From assembly GCA_944386115.1 (NCBI GenBank), contig CALWZV010000002.1:1-53725 (forward strand): a stretch of DNA of 53,725 nt, in the 5' to 3' direction. Below, in pieces: positions 10,008-20,077 of this stretch. Source of the stretch: an uncultured Clostridia bacterium (lineage in GTDB: Bacteria > Bacillota > Clostridia > TANB77 > CAG-508). Under the pieces are notes generated by a model that searched no databases, was not told the DNA's origin, and saw nothing but the letters and a program-made list of their open reading frames with translations. The translations under genes and the position numbers were made by a program. Position 1 is the stretch's first letter. Each line of letters begins with the position of its first letter.

Positions 10008-10046
10008 TCTCTTTCACCTTTAAAATTTTAATTAACCCAAAGATAT

Positions 10047-10083
10047 AAAGATTCAAATATCATTAAATGACTTTTGAATCTTT
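10047..10083 (-). terminator. Hairpin after jag
   Basis: Inverted repeat AAAGATTCAAA / TTTGAATCTTT with a 15-base loop, just downstream of jag on the minus strand. The following T run is weak, so termination may be partial. Confidence 0.5.
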
Positions 10084-10096
10084 ATTATATATATAT

Positions 10097-10783
10097 TTAC
10101 TTTAATGAAACAACAATTCTTCTATAAGGTTCTTCTCCCTTGCTATATGTTCTTACCTTTTCATTGTTTTGCAATGTACTATGTATAACTTTTCTTTCAT
10201 AAGAACTCATCGGTTCAAGAGTAATAGTTTTTCCTGTTTTAATTACAGATTTTGCGATTTTTTCAGCTAATTCTTCTAAAGCCTTTTCTCTTTTTTCTCT
10301 ATATCCTTCTATGTTTAATAAAACTTTTACTCTTCCCTCTATATTTTTACTTGCAACTGCTGAAAGAATATTTTGAAAAGCTTCTAATGTATCTCCCCTA
10401 TATCCTATTAAATAATTTATTTCATCACCATTAATTTTAACATCTATAAAATTCTCTTTAATATTAATTTCATATTTTATATTCTTTGATGGTAGTTTTG
10501 GGATTATTTCATCTAAAAATTTTCTAATATTCTCCTCTGCTACTTGCAAAGTCTTATATTCTATTTCAACTTTTTTTTCTATTGGATGAATAACTTTTTC
10601 ATCTTTTATTGTTAATTCCACTTTTACAACCCTTGGAGTTAAAATGCTAAAAAAGCTTCTTTTTTCTTCATCTTCAAGTATTTTAATATCTACCATATTT
10701 TTTGAAACATTAAGTTTTTTTAATCCATTATCTATTGCTTCTTTTGTTGTTTTTCCTTCAGCAATTATACTACTGTTAGACAC
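10097..10783 (-). CDS. jag: RNA-binding protein Jag/KhpB
   Basis: A 228-residue protein with three parts: the Jag-N domain (about 1-50, AEGKTTKEAIDNGLKKL), a KH domain (about 85-155, with INYLIGYRGDTLEAFQNIL) and a C-terminal R3H domain (about 165-228, with MSSYERKVIHSTLQ and the basic tail GEEPYRRIVVSLK). KhpB proteins bind RNA and link to cell division and envelope synthesis. Translation starts at GTG after AAGGAGGAG. It lies between yidC and the hydrolase operon; yidC-jag is the usual oriC-side neighbourhood. Confidence 0.94.
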   Translation of the reverse strand: MSNSSIIAEGKTTKEAIDNGLKKLNVSKNMVDIKILEDEEKRSFFSILTPRVVKVELTIKDEKVIHPIEKKVEIEYKTLQVAEENIRKFLDEIIPKLPSKNIKYEINIKENFIDVKINGDEINYLIGYRGDTLEAFQNILSAVASKNIEGRVKVLLNIEGYREKREKALEELAEKIAKSVIKTGKTITLEPMSSYERKVIHSTLQNNEKVRTYSKGEEPYRRIVVSLK

Positions 10784-10797
10784 TTTTTATCTCCTCC

Positions 10798-11652
10798 TTA
10801 ATCTTCTTTTACTAGAAATTTATTTAATACTATTTTTTCAATAGTAATAAGAATATTATTTACTAACCAATAAAGTGCTAAACCTAAAGGTGCAACTAAA
10901 GCAATTGTTACAGACATTATTGGCATCATCCACATCATACTTTTATTTGCCTGTGCAACAGCATCTAATTCATTTTTTTCTTTATCCTTATTCTCATTTT
11001 CAATAACTTCTTCTTTTTTCTTGTTATTAGTCATGTTTGACGTTATTTTCATAGAAACAATTGAAGATATTACATATAAAATAGGTATCACATAAACTCT
11101 GAAATCAGAAACATTTTGTGTTGGAACACTACTTAAATCTAATCCAAGGAAATTCATATTAATATTTACATTTGGATCTTCTTGACCTTTTTCTTTAATT
11201 ATTGATATCTCTGGATAAGATATCCTTGCATTCTCAGGATTTTCTGCTCTAATTTCTTGTTCATAATTACTTATCGTTTCTTCATCTATTTGTTTCATAA
11301 AAGTTAATGGTTTACTTACTAAGAAAAACATTGCTAAAATCAAAATAAGTTGAATAATTGCACTAAAACACCCACTAAAAGGACTCATTTTTTCTCTTTT
11401 ATATAAATCTAATGTTTCCTGATTTATTTTTTCTTGGTTACCTTTATATTTTTCTTGAATTTTCTTCATTTCTTCTTGCATTTTTGAAGATTTTTTTAAT
11501 GTTTTCTGCTGTTTTATAGATAATGGCAATAAAACAATTTTGATTATTACTGAAAATATTATAATTGCTAAACCATAATTTTTTACTATTTCATATATAA
11601 AATTAAGTACATAACCAAAAATGGTTGAAAAAAAACCTATAAACTCTCCCAT
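10798..11652 (-). CDS. yidC: Membrane protein insertase YidC
   Basis: YidC/Oxa1-type insertase, 284 residues. It has several membrane helices (about 20-45, 95-115, 175-195, 235-270) and the cytoplasmic loop after the first core helix, KQQKTLKKSSKMQEEMKKIQEKYKGN split around residues 48-75. The pore-lining arginine region is preserved as SVIIKIVLLPLSIKQ. There is no lipobox cysteine at the N-terminus, so this is not the lipoprotein form seen in Bacillus SpoIIIJ. Start ATG follows GGAGG. It lies 14 bases upstream of jag. Confidence 0.95.
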   Translation of the reverse strand: MGEFIGFFSTIFGYVLNFIYEIVKNYGLAIIIFSVIIKIVLLPLSIKQQKTLKKSSKMQEEMKKIQEKYKGNQEKINQETLDLYKREKMSPFSGCFSAIIQLILILAMFFLVSKPLTFMKQIDEETISNYEQEIRAENPENARISYPEISIIKEKGQEDPNVNINMNFLGLDLSSVPTQNVSDFRVYVIPILYVISSIVSMKITSNMTNNKKKEEVIENENKDKEKNELDAVAQANKSMMWMMPIMSVTIALVAPLGLALYWLVNNILITIEKIVLNKFLVKED

Positions 11653-11667
11653 TTAATCCTCCGTAAA

Positions 11668-11886
11668 CTATTTTAAAGGATCATACCCACCTTTTGAAAA
11701 TGGGTTACACTTTAAAATTCTTTTTAATCCTAAAAAACTTCCTTTTATTGTACCATATTTTTGTATAGCCTGTTTTGTATACTCAGAACATGTAGGATAA
11801 TATTTACACTTTATTCCGCTATATTCAAAAATCTGAGAAATATATTTTTTATAAAAATTTATAAAAAATAAAAAAACATTTTTCAC
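11668..11886 (-). CDS. yidD: Membrane protein insertion efficiency factor YidD
   Basis: A 72-residue YidD with the family core [20 protein letters not shown] (about 15-34), containing the conserved YYPTCSEY, followed by [15 protein letters not shown] and the end GGYDPLK. It starts with GTG that overlaps the rnpA stop by four bases (GTGA), showing translational coupling. YidD assists YidC at the membrane; its gene sits between rnpA and yidC, the classic order. Confidence 0.95.
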   Translation of the reverse strand: MKNVFLFFINFYKKYISQIFEYSGIKCKYYPTCSEYTKQAIQKYGTIKGSFLGLKRILKCNPFSKGGYDPLK

Positions 11887-12212
11887 ATTAATCCTACCTT
11901 TTTTAAATTAAAATTCAAATCTGATTGTATATTATAAAAATTAGCTAAATCAGTAGCTGTTTTTTTATTCCAGAGGAAAACTATATTGTAACCTTTTTTT
12001 ATGTTTTTTTCGTTCAATCTATAATTTTCCCTTATCAATCTTTTTATTCTATTCCTAATTACACTTTTACCTACTTTTTTTTGTACAGCAATTCCTATAA
12101 AATTTTCTTCAAATTCATTAGGGATATAATAGATTTCTATATATTTACCTTTGCAATATTTTCCTTTAGATAAAACATTTCTAAATTCATAATTTTTTTT
12201 TAATGTTTTCAT
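11883..12212 (-). CDS. rnpA: Ribonuclease P protein component
   Basis: RnpA is the protein subunit that helps the RNase P ribozyme mature tRNA 5' ends. The 109-residue protein has the conserved [20 protein letters not shown] region (about 53-72) that contains the RNR motif, and the N-terminal [15 protein letters not shown] placed the start at the ATG; two GTG codons just upstream are alternatives because the ribosome site (AGAGTG) is weak. It is coupled to yidD by a four-base overlap. Confidence 0.94.
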   Translation of the reverse strand: MKTLKKNYEFRNVLSKGKYCKGKYIEIYYIPNEFEENFIGIAVQKKVGKSVIRNRIKRLIRENYRLNEKNIKKGYNIVFLWNKKTATDLANFYNIQSDLNFNLKKVGLM

Positions 12213-12247
12213 ATACACACTCTACTTTAAATAAGATACAAAAGAAA

Positions 12248-12275
12248 AACACTTGGGCAAACCAAAGCTTGCCCT
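12248..12275 (-). terminator. Hairpin between rpmH and rnpA
   Basis: Inverted repeat GGGCAA / TTGCCC, followed on the minus strand by a T-rich tract (GTGTTTTTCTTTT). It lies between rpmH and rnpA and probably attenuates readthrough, giving more rpmH than rnpA message. Confidence 0.7.
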
Positions 12276-12294
12276 TATTATGATTTTTTATATT

Positions 12295-12429
12295 CTATGC
12301 ACTTAATACTTTTCTTCCTTTTGCACGTCTAGCTTTTAAAACTTTTCTCCCTGCTCTAGTTTGCATTCTTTTCATAAAACCATGTTCTCTTTGTCTTTGT
12401 TTATTTTTAGGTTGATATGTTCTTTTCAT
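12295..12429 (-). CDS. rpmH: Ribosomal protein bL34
   Basis: A 44-residue, highly basic protein starting [18 protein letters not shown], with [17 protein letters not shown] and GRKVLSA following; this is the full bL34 sequence. It is a large-subunit protein bound to 23S rRNA. It is the first gene of the leftward operon facing away from dnaA, the standard marker of the bacterial origin. Start ATG follows AGGAGG. Confidence 0.97.
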   Translation of the reverse strand: MKRTYQPKNKQRQREHGFMKRMQTRAGRKVLKARRAKGRKVLSA

Positions 12430-12608
12430 TGCGTATTTACCTCCTATTTTATTAAATCTCTATAATTATACATTAAAGTTATGTAAAATGTCAATCTTTT
12501 TTAAAATTTATATTGACTTTTCCACAGCTTTTGATATTATATATAAATAATAGGGAAATAAGGCTTTGAAAGTTTTTCATAATTTTACAAACAAGCAGTT
12601 TTGAACAG

Positions 12609-12640
12609 TTATCAACACCTGTGGATAAATATGTGGATAA
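12609..12640. other. oriC, DnaA-box cluster upstream of dnaA
   Basis: Three DnaA boxes within 32 bases: TTATCAACA (12609-12617, one mismatch) and two perfect TGTGGATAA on the plus strand (12620-12628 and 12632-12640). The 12430-12688 gap between divergent rpmH and dnaA holds no gene. It is the first half of a bipartite origin, and the boxes also lie where DnaA would repress its own promoter. Confidence 0.85.
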
Positions 12641-12688
12641 CTTTATAGTTTGATTTCATTAACAACATTTTTCTTAAGGGGGCAAAAA

Positions 12689-14014
12689 ATGGACATTGAA
12701 CCAAACGAACTATTAACTAGAGCAAAATCACTTTTGAAAGAAGAATTAACATCAATTGCATACTCAACTTGGATTCAAGATTTAGAAATTAAAAACATAA
12801 CAGAAAATACCATAACATTAAAAGTAAAATCCGATGTTCATATGGATACAATTAATTCTAGATATTATGATTTAATTTCTAATACTTTTAAATTCATAAC
12901 AAACAAATCTTATTCACTTTCTTGTGTTGTAGATTCAAATAATACTGAAGAAGAAAACCAAATAATAACACCAAATTTAGCAATATCAAATTCATCTTTA
13001 ATTGCCAATTATACTTTTGAGAATTTTGTTGTTGGTAAAAATAATAGTTTAGCGCATGCTGCAGCTTTAGCAGTTGCAGAAGCACCTGGAGAAGCATATA
13101 ATCCACTATATTTATATGGAGGAGTTGGTCTAGGAAAAACACATCTTATGCATGCTGTAGGTAACGAGCTTCTAAAAAAAGATAAAAATAAAAAAATTTT
13201 ATATGTAACTTCAGAAAAATTCACAAATGAGATAGTAAATGCTATAAAAGATCAAAAAACAGAACAATTTAAAAATAAATATAGGAATGTTGACGTACTT
13301 TTAATAGATGATATTCAATTTATAGCTGGAAAAGCATCTGTTCAAGAAGAATTTTTCCACACATTTAATACTTTAAGAGAAAGTAAAAAGCAAATAATAA
13401 TTTCAAGTGATAAACCACCAAAAGATATTCAATTATTAGAAGATAGATTAAAATCTAGATTTGAATGGGGACTAATAGCAGATATATCATCTCCAGACTA
13501 TGAAACTCGTCTTGCTATATTAAGAAAAAAAGCTGATACAGAAGGAATAATTATTGATGATGATATTCTATCAAATATTGCAAGTAGAATTGATTCAAAT
13601 ATAAGAGAATTAGAAGGTGTTCTAAATAAAATTAAAGCTCAATCTTATTTAATGAAAACACCAATTTCTTCTGAAATTGCAGAAAGAGCAATAAATGATA
13701 TTGTAATGCAAAAAGAAAAAGTAATTTCAACTGACTTTATAAAAGAAACTGTCGCAAAATATTTTAATATAGATAAAAAGGATTTAAATTCTTCTATAAG
13801 ATCAAATGAAATTGCTTACCCAAGACAAATAGCAATGTATTTATGTAGAAGTATATCTCAAACTCCATTTCCACAAATAGGTATAGACTTTGGGAAAAGA
13901 GATCATTCTACAGTTATGCATGCTTATAAAAAAATAGAAAAAGAGTTAAAAGAAAATTCAAATACAAAATTAATTGTGGATAGTTTAAGAAATATTTTAT
14001 TAAATCAAAATTAA
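12689..14014 (+). CDS. dnaA: Chromosomal replication initiator DnaA
   Basis: DnaA opens oriC and loads the helicase. The 441-residue protein has domain I (about 1-75), a short linker with Asn-rich sequence, the AAA+ domain with Walker A LYGGVGLGKTHL (about 140-151), Walker B VLLIDDIQF and sensor 2, and domain IV with the DNA-binding signature DHSTVMHAYKKIEKEL near residues 405-420. I chose the ATG preceded by AAGGGGG; the earlier in-frame start lacks a ribosome site. DnaA-box clusters flank the gene on both sides. Confidence 0.97.
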   Translation: MDIEPNELLTRAKSLLKEELTSIAYSTWIQDLEIKNITENTITLKVKSDVHMDTINSRYYDLISNTFKFITNKSYSLSCVVDSNNTEEENQIITPNLAISNSSLIANYTFENFVVGKNNSLAHAAALAVAEAPGEAYNPLYLYGGVGLGKTHLMHAVGNELLKKDKNKKILYVTSEKFTNEIVNAIKDQKTEQFKNKYRNVDVLLIDDIQFIAGKASVQEEFFHTFNTLRESKKQIIISSDKPPKDIQLLEDRLKSRFEWGLIADISSPDYETRLAILRKKADTEGIIIDDDILSNIASRIDSNIRELEGVLNKIKAQSYLMKTPISSEIAERAINDIVMQKEKVISTDFIKETVAKYFNIDKKDLNSSIRSNEIAYPRQIAMYLCRSISQTPFPQIGIDFGKRDHSTVMHAYKKIEKELKENSNTKLIVDSLRNILLNQN

Positions 14015-14118
14015 TTAATATTTCAACATAAATATAAATTTTTTAAAATTTTCGTTTGCAAAAAAATATGTTTGTAGTACAAATATCTTTCTATTCTTAC
14101 GGAAGGAACAAAAAGGAT

Positions 14119-14310
14119 ATCCACACACATATGTTGATATCATGTATATAACATGTTAATAACTAAATTATACACAGATGAAAAATGATAATGTGGATAA
14201 CTTAATTATTTTTCCACAAAGTTATGAACATAAATTTTATTAGGGAAATTCGATAATACATAAGTTTTCCACACTATTAACAATACCTACTACTATTACT
14301 ACTATTATTA
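14119..14310. other. oriC, DnaA boxes and DnaA-trio unwinding region
   Basis: The dnaA-dnaN gap (14015-14344) contains TTATACACA (14168-14176, perfect), TGTGGATAA (14192-14200, perfect), near-matches at 14118-14126, 14222-14230 and 14265-14273, and then a run of CTA/TTA triplets at 14287-14310 followed by pure A/T sequence. On the complementary strand the run reads TAG/TAA triplets, the DnaA-trio element known from Bacillus subtilis, directly beside the last box. This is the likely duplex-unwinding site. Confidence 0.85.
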
Positions 14311-14344
14311 TTTATATTATATTAATAAAAGGAGCAAAAACGTT

Positions 14345-15463
14345 ATGAAATTTATTTGTGAAAAAGAAAAAATAATGAAAGGTATTAATTCCGTAGTAAA
14401 AGGAGTTGCATCTAAAACAACAATGCCTATATTAGAAGGAATACTTATTCAAACAAATGAAAAAGAAATAAAGTTAACAACATATGATTTAGAAATAGGT
14501 ATAGAATATATAATGGAAGCAGATATTAAAGAACATGGAAGTACAGTAGTTAATGCTATAATGTTTAGTGAAATAATAAGAAAACTACCAGATTCTGAAA
14601 TAAACATATTTTTAAATGAAAATAATTTATTAGTTATAGAATGTGAAGGATCATTATATAAACTAGCAACTATGAATCCAGAAGAATTTCCAGAATTACC
14701 AAAAATAGAAATAGAAAAATCTATAGAAATTGAACAAAATACATTAAAAAACATGATAAGGAAAACAATATTTGCGGTAAGTATTGAAGAGAATAGACCA
14801 ATTTTTACAGGATGTTTATTTGAAGTCGCAAACAACAAATTAAATGTTGTTGCAGTTGATGGTTTTAGATTAGCTTGGAAAAGTAATTTTTTAAATAAAA
14901 AAGAAGATGATTTTAGTGCAGTTATACCAGGAAAAACTTTAAATGAAGTAAATAAAATAATAACAGATTCATTTGATTTAATAAAAATAGGAGTTGCAAA
15001 AAACCAAGCATTATTTGAAATGGAGAATTGCAAAATAGTAACCAGATTATTAGATGGAGAATTTTTAAATTACTCAAGTGTAATACCAACAAATTGGGAA
15101 ACAAGGATAAGAGTTAATAAAAATATATTACAAAATTGTTTTGAAAGAATAAGTTTAGTATCATCAGCTGTTACAGAAAAAGAAAAAAAATATCCAGTAA
15201 AATTATCTATAGAAATTGGAAAAGTTACATTACTATGTAAAACACAAACAGGAGATGCTAAAGAAGAAATATATTTAGAAACAGAAGGAAAATCTCTAGA
15301 AATCGGATTTAATCCAAAATATTTTTTAGATGCATTAAAGGTAATAGAAGAAGAAGAAATTTTTGTTGAATTTGGAACAGAAATATCTCCAGCAATTATA
15401 AGATCAACTGAAAATGAAGGAGATTATGTATATATGATTTTACCTATCAAACTTAAAGAATAA
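14345..15463 (+). CDS. dnaN: DNA polymerase III beta sliding clamp
   Basis: A 372-residue beta clamp with three repeated clamp folds (about 1-120, 125-245, 250-372), including the hydrophobic partner-binding pocket residues in the last domain and the C-terminus YVYMILPIKL. It holds polymerase on DNA as a dimeric ring. Start ATG follows AAAAGGAGC. It contains no recoding site; its GCGGTA string is in a different phase. It lies 71 bases upstream of recF. Confidence 0.97.
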   Translation: MKFICEKEKIMKGINSVVKGVASKTTMPILEGILIQTNEKEIKLTTYDLEIGIEYIMEADIKEHGSTVVNAIMFSEIIRKLPDSEINIFLNENNLLVIECEGSLYKLATMNPEEFPELPKIEIEKSIEIEQNTLKNMIRKTIFAVSIEENRPIFTGCLFEVANNKLNVVAVDGFRLAWKSNFLNKKEDDFSAVIPGKTLNEVNKIITDSFDLIKIGVAKNQALFEMENCKIVTRLLDGEFLNYSSVIPTNWETRIRVNKNILQNCFERISLVSSAVTEKEKKYPVKLSIEIGKVTLLCKTQTGDAKEEIYLETEGKSLEIGFNPKYFLDALKVIEEEEIFVEFGTEISPAIIRSTENEGDYVYMILPIKLKE

Positions 15464-15534
15464 AGATTTTAATTATTATAAAAATTAGCCTATTAATACA
15501 GATTAATATTATTGCATAGAAAAAAGAGGATAGA

Positions 15535-16597
15535 ATGTATATAAATAAAATAAAATTAGAAGGATTTAGAAATTATAAAAAACAAGAAATTAATTTACAA
15601 AAAGGTATAAATATATTTTATGGAGATAATGCACAAGGAAAGACGAATATTTTAGAAGCAATATTTATATGTGCAATTGGAAAATCATTTAGGACAAAAA
15701 AAGAAATAGAATTAATAAATTTTCAAGAAGAAAAAGCGAATATAGAAATAAATTATAAGAGAAAAGATAGAGAAGGAAAAATAAGAGTAGAATTATACAA
15801 TAATCAAAAAAATTTCTTTTCAAATGGAATTAAGCTAAAAAAAATTAGTGAACTTCTTGGGAAAATTAATATAGTAATGTTTAGTCCAGAAAATATAGAT
15901 ATAATTAAAGGTACTCCTCAAAATAGAAGAAAATTTCTAGATATTGCAATAAGTCAATTAAAGCCTGCATATTTATATAATTTAAATCAATATTTAAAAA
16001 CATTAGAACAAAGAAATACATATTTAAGACAAATAAAATATGAAAATAAACCAATAGAAATGCTAGAAATTTGGAATGAAAAAATTTCTGAATTATCAGA
16101 AAAAATATATGAAGAAAGAAAAGAATATATAAAAAAGATAAAAGATAAAATTTATAAAATACACAAAAATGTTACAAATAACAATGAAGAAATAGAAATA
16201 AAATATATTTCAAGCTTTAATAATAAATATGAATTTATTGAAGGTTTAAAAAAAAATATAGAAATTGATTTAAAAAGAGGATATACATCTTTACGGTATA
16301 CACAGAGATGATTTTTATTTATATATAAATGGAAATTTAGTGAATTTATATGGTTCGCAAGGTCAACAAAGAACTGCAGTACTTACATTAAAGCTTTCAG
16401 AATTGGAAATAATTTATGATGAAATTGGAGAATATCCTATATTATTATTAGATGATTTTATGTCTGAATTAGATGAAAAAAGAAGAAAAAATCTTTTAGA
16501 AAATATAGAACAAAAACAAGTATTAATAACATGTACTGATAAAATAGAGAATGAAAAAAATTTATTTAATGTAAAAAATGGAAAAATATTTTATTAA
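15535..16597 (+). CDS. recF: Recombination mediator RecF, read through a CGG recoding site
   Basis: RecF is an SMC-like ATPase that helps load RecA at gaps. Walker A FYGDNAQGKTNILEAI lies at about 29-44. The zero frame reads CGG at codon 254 and stops four codons later; skipping one C gives SLGIHRDDFYLYING, the conserved RecF motif with HRDD. The restored frame continues through YGSQGQQRTAVLTLKLSE (ABC signature) and LLLDDFMSELD (Walker B) to a 353-residue protein. Start to stop is 3n+1. Without recoding both the signature and Walker B would be lost. Confidence 0.93.
16294..16297 (+). other. CGGT recoding site in recF
   Basis: TTA-C-GGT-ATA. The extra C is at 16294 and GGT is Gly254, immediately before the conserved HRDD motif. 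Confidence 0.85.
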
Positions 16598-16636
16598 TTT
16601 AATATTTGAAAAAAAAGAAAGAGTGTGATAGAATAC

Positions 16637-16882
16637 ATGTATGTTCATATTGGAAAAAATATTTGTATAGATTCAAATAAAATTGTATGTATATTAAATT
16701 TAGAAACAATAAAAAATACGAATGAATTTAAAGAAACAATAAAAAAAGAAGAAAAAAATATTATAGACATATCAGATGGAAATAAAAAGACAATTATTTT
16801 AACAAAAGAAAAAGATGGTATGAAATATTATATAACAAGTATTTTATCTGGAACATTAGAAAAAAGGACAAAAATATTATAA
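16637..16882 (+). CDS. remB: RemB/YaaB-type regulator (DUF370)
   Basis: An 81-residue protein starting [23 protein letters not shown], matching the DUF370 family and the length and position of Bacillus YaaB (RemB), always between recF and gyrB. Rem proteins form ring-like oligomers that bind DNA and control biofilm matrix genes in Bacillus; the role here is inferred from family and position only. I took the ATG that gives the family's MYxHIG start; a GTG four codons earlier is the alternative. Confidence 0.85.
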   Translation: MYVHIGKNICIDSNKIVCILNLETIKNTNEFKETIKKEEKNIIDISDGNKKTIILTKEKDGMKYYITSILSGTLEKRTKIL

Positions 16883-16937
16883 TAGAGCCAAAGCATATAT
16901 AGTTTCGGCTTTTATTATTAAGAATAGGAGTAAACAA

Positions 16938-18852
<1,915 letters not shown>

Positions 18853-18854
18853 TT

Positions 18855-18886
18855 AATAGCGTAAGAAATAAAATTCTTACGCTATT
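18855..18886 (+). terminator. Hairpin after gyrB
   Basis: Perfect 13-base inverted repeat AATAGCGTAAGAA / TTCTTACGCTATT with a six-base loop, beginning three bases after the gyrB stop. The T run after it is poor (ATCA), so it may also stabilise the 3' end. Confidence 0.65.
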
Positions 18887-19410
18887 ATCACCAAAGCCCA
18901 TATTAATCTTCACTAAGACTTATATACATAATAGTCTTACCTAATGTATATTACTATACAAATAAGCAATATACCACATATATAAATCACTTGTTCGACT
19001 ATAAATACACCAAAAGAAACTATATTCATCCATATAGGACTAATAATAACCTCTTATACAAATATTTTTTAAATAATAAAACTTAAAGAATATTTGACAT
19101 TAGATATAAATATAATCTTAGCTCAACTATACTATCTATAATTTAACCATATAAATAATAAATAAAAATGTTATAAACATATATTTGATTTTAGAATACA
19201 GCTTACATATAAATAATATAATCTTATCTCCGGCTATATATGACCTATGAATAAGCCACATATAACCTTTGACCGAATAATATAAAGCCCTAGATAAAGA
19301 CCTTATACTACTCTTGGCTCAACTAATATGAACCTTATGATAATATTATGTGAAAAAAAATTAAAAATATTCATAAAAACAAAAAAAAATTTTGTCGAAA
19401 CATGTCTATG
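18887..19410. other. Gene-free spacer between gyrB and the T4SS operon
   Basis: No ORF, tRNA or known RNA is recognised in this stretch of over 500 bases. It is richer in C on the plus strand than its surroundings. It contains imperfect repeated pieces: TATAATCTTA followed by CTC and CTATA occurs at about 19111 and 19218, GGCTCAACTA resembles AGCTCAACTA about 200 bases earlier, and AATAAGC followed by CCACATATA occurs twice. It could be a decayed repeat array or an unknown RNA on the minus strand. I can say no more from the sequence. Confidence 0.4.
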
Positions 19411-19418
19411 AAAATTTG

Positions 19419-19447
19419 TTGACAAAACAATAAAACAAATATAAAAT
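19419..19447 (+). promoter_or_regulatory. Likely sigma-A promoter of the T4SS operon
   Basis: TTGACA at 19419-19424 and TAAAAT at 19442-19447, 17 bases apart, about 80 bases before the first gene. An imperfect inverted repeat (TTTTGTC / GACAAAA) spans 19390-19426 and overlaps the -35 box, so it could be an operator. Confidence 0.5.
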
Positions 19448-19529
19448 AAAAATAATTAATAAATATTTTAATTCTTAAATTAATTTTCTTAAAACTATTT
19501 CCCCTAAAAATTAATATATGGAGGCAATA

Positions 19530-20072
19530 ATGCAAAAAAAACAGGTTATTTCTGTTCAAGAATGGTTGCCTTTTGAAAAGATTTTAGAAAATGGAATTAT
19601 AAAATTAAAAGATAATTCTTATGTAAAAATTATGAAAATAACTCCAGTAAATTTCAATCTAAAATCAAGTTTAGAAAAAGAGGCAATATTAAATTCTTAT
19701 AAAATTTTTCTTCAAACAATTGAATTTGATATTCAAATTTTAATTCAAAGTAATAAAGAAAATCTTTTAGGACATATTTCAAATATAAAAAATCAAGAAG
19801 AAAAAAATGAAAAAATAATAAATTTATCAAATAAGTATATAAATTTTATTCAAAAAATTAATTCAGAAAATAAATCTTCATCTAAAAATTATTTTGTTAT
19901 AATAAAAGACTTACAAGGGAAAAATGAAAATTCAGAAAAAATATCAATAAATAATTTAAATATAAATTATTTTAAAATAAAAGAATGTTTATATCGTTGC
20001 GGAAATATTGTAACTGAAATAAATAATAAAAAAGAAACAGAAGAAATAATAAAATCTTTTATTAAAGGGTGA
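19530..20072 (+). CDS. T4SS-associated protein, probable VirB4 N-terminal-domain-like
   Basis: A 180-residue protein, first gene of the operon, starting MQKKQVISVQEWLPFEKIL. The segments VKIMKITPVNFNLKSSLEKE and FDIQILIQS resemble the N-terminal TraC/VirB4-associated domain found next to the ATPase in Firmicute conjugation loci. Its role would be to support or regulate the T4SS ATPase. I chose the ATG after GGAGGCAATA; the upstream ATG overlaps the ribosome site itself. It ends six bases before the VirB4-like gene. Family assignment rests on context and weak pattern, not on a catalytic motif. Confidence 0.6.
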   Translation: MQKKQVISVQEWLPFEKILENGIIKLKDNSYVKIMKITPVNFNLKSSLEKEAILNSYKIFLQTIEFDIQILIQSNKENLLGHISNIKNQEEKNEKIINLSNKYINFIQKINSENKSSSKNYFVIIKDLQGKNENSEKISINNLNINYFKIKECLYRCGNIVTEINNKKETEEIIKSFIKG

Positions 20073-20077
20073 AAAAA

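Noticed and set aside
12691..13224. Long antisense frames opposite dnaA and other genes
   Set aside because: They are Leu/Phe-rich shadows of A/T-rich coding sequence without ribosome sites or family motifs.
14761..14790. CGG strings in dnaN, gyrA, murF and other intact genes as further recoding sites
   Set aside because: In each case CGG spans a codon boundary (GCG GTA, GAC GGA, AGC GGA and similar) and the frame is continuous.
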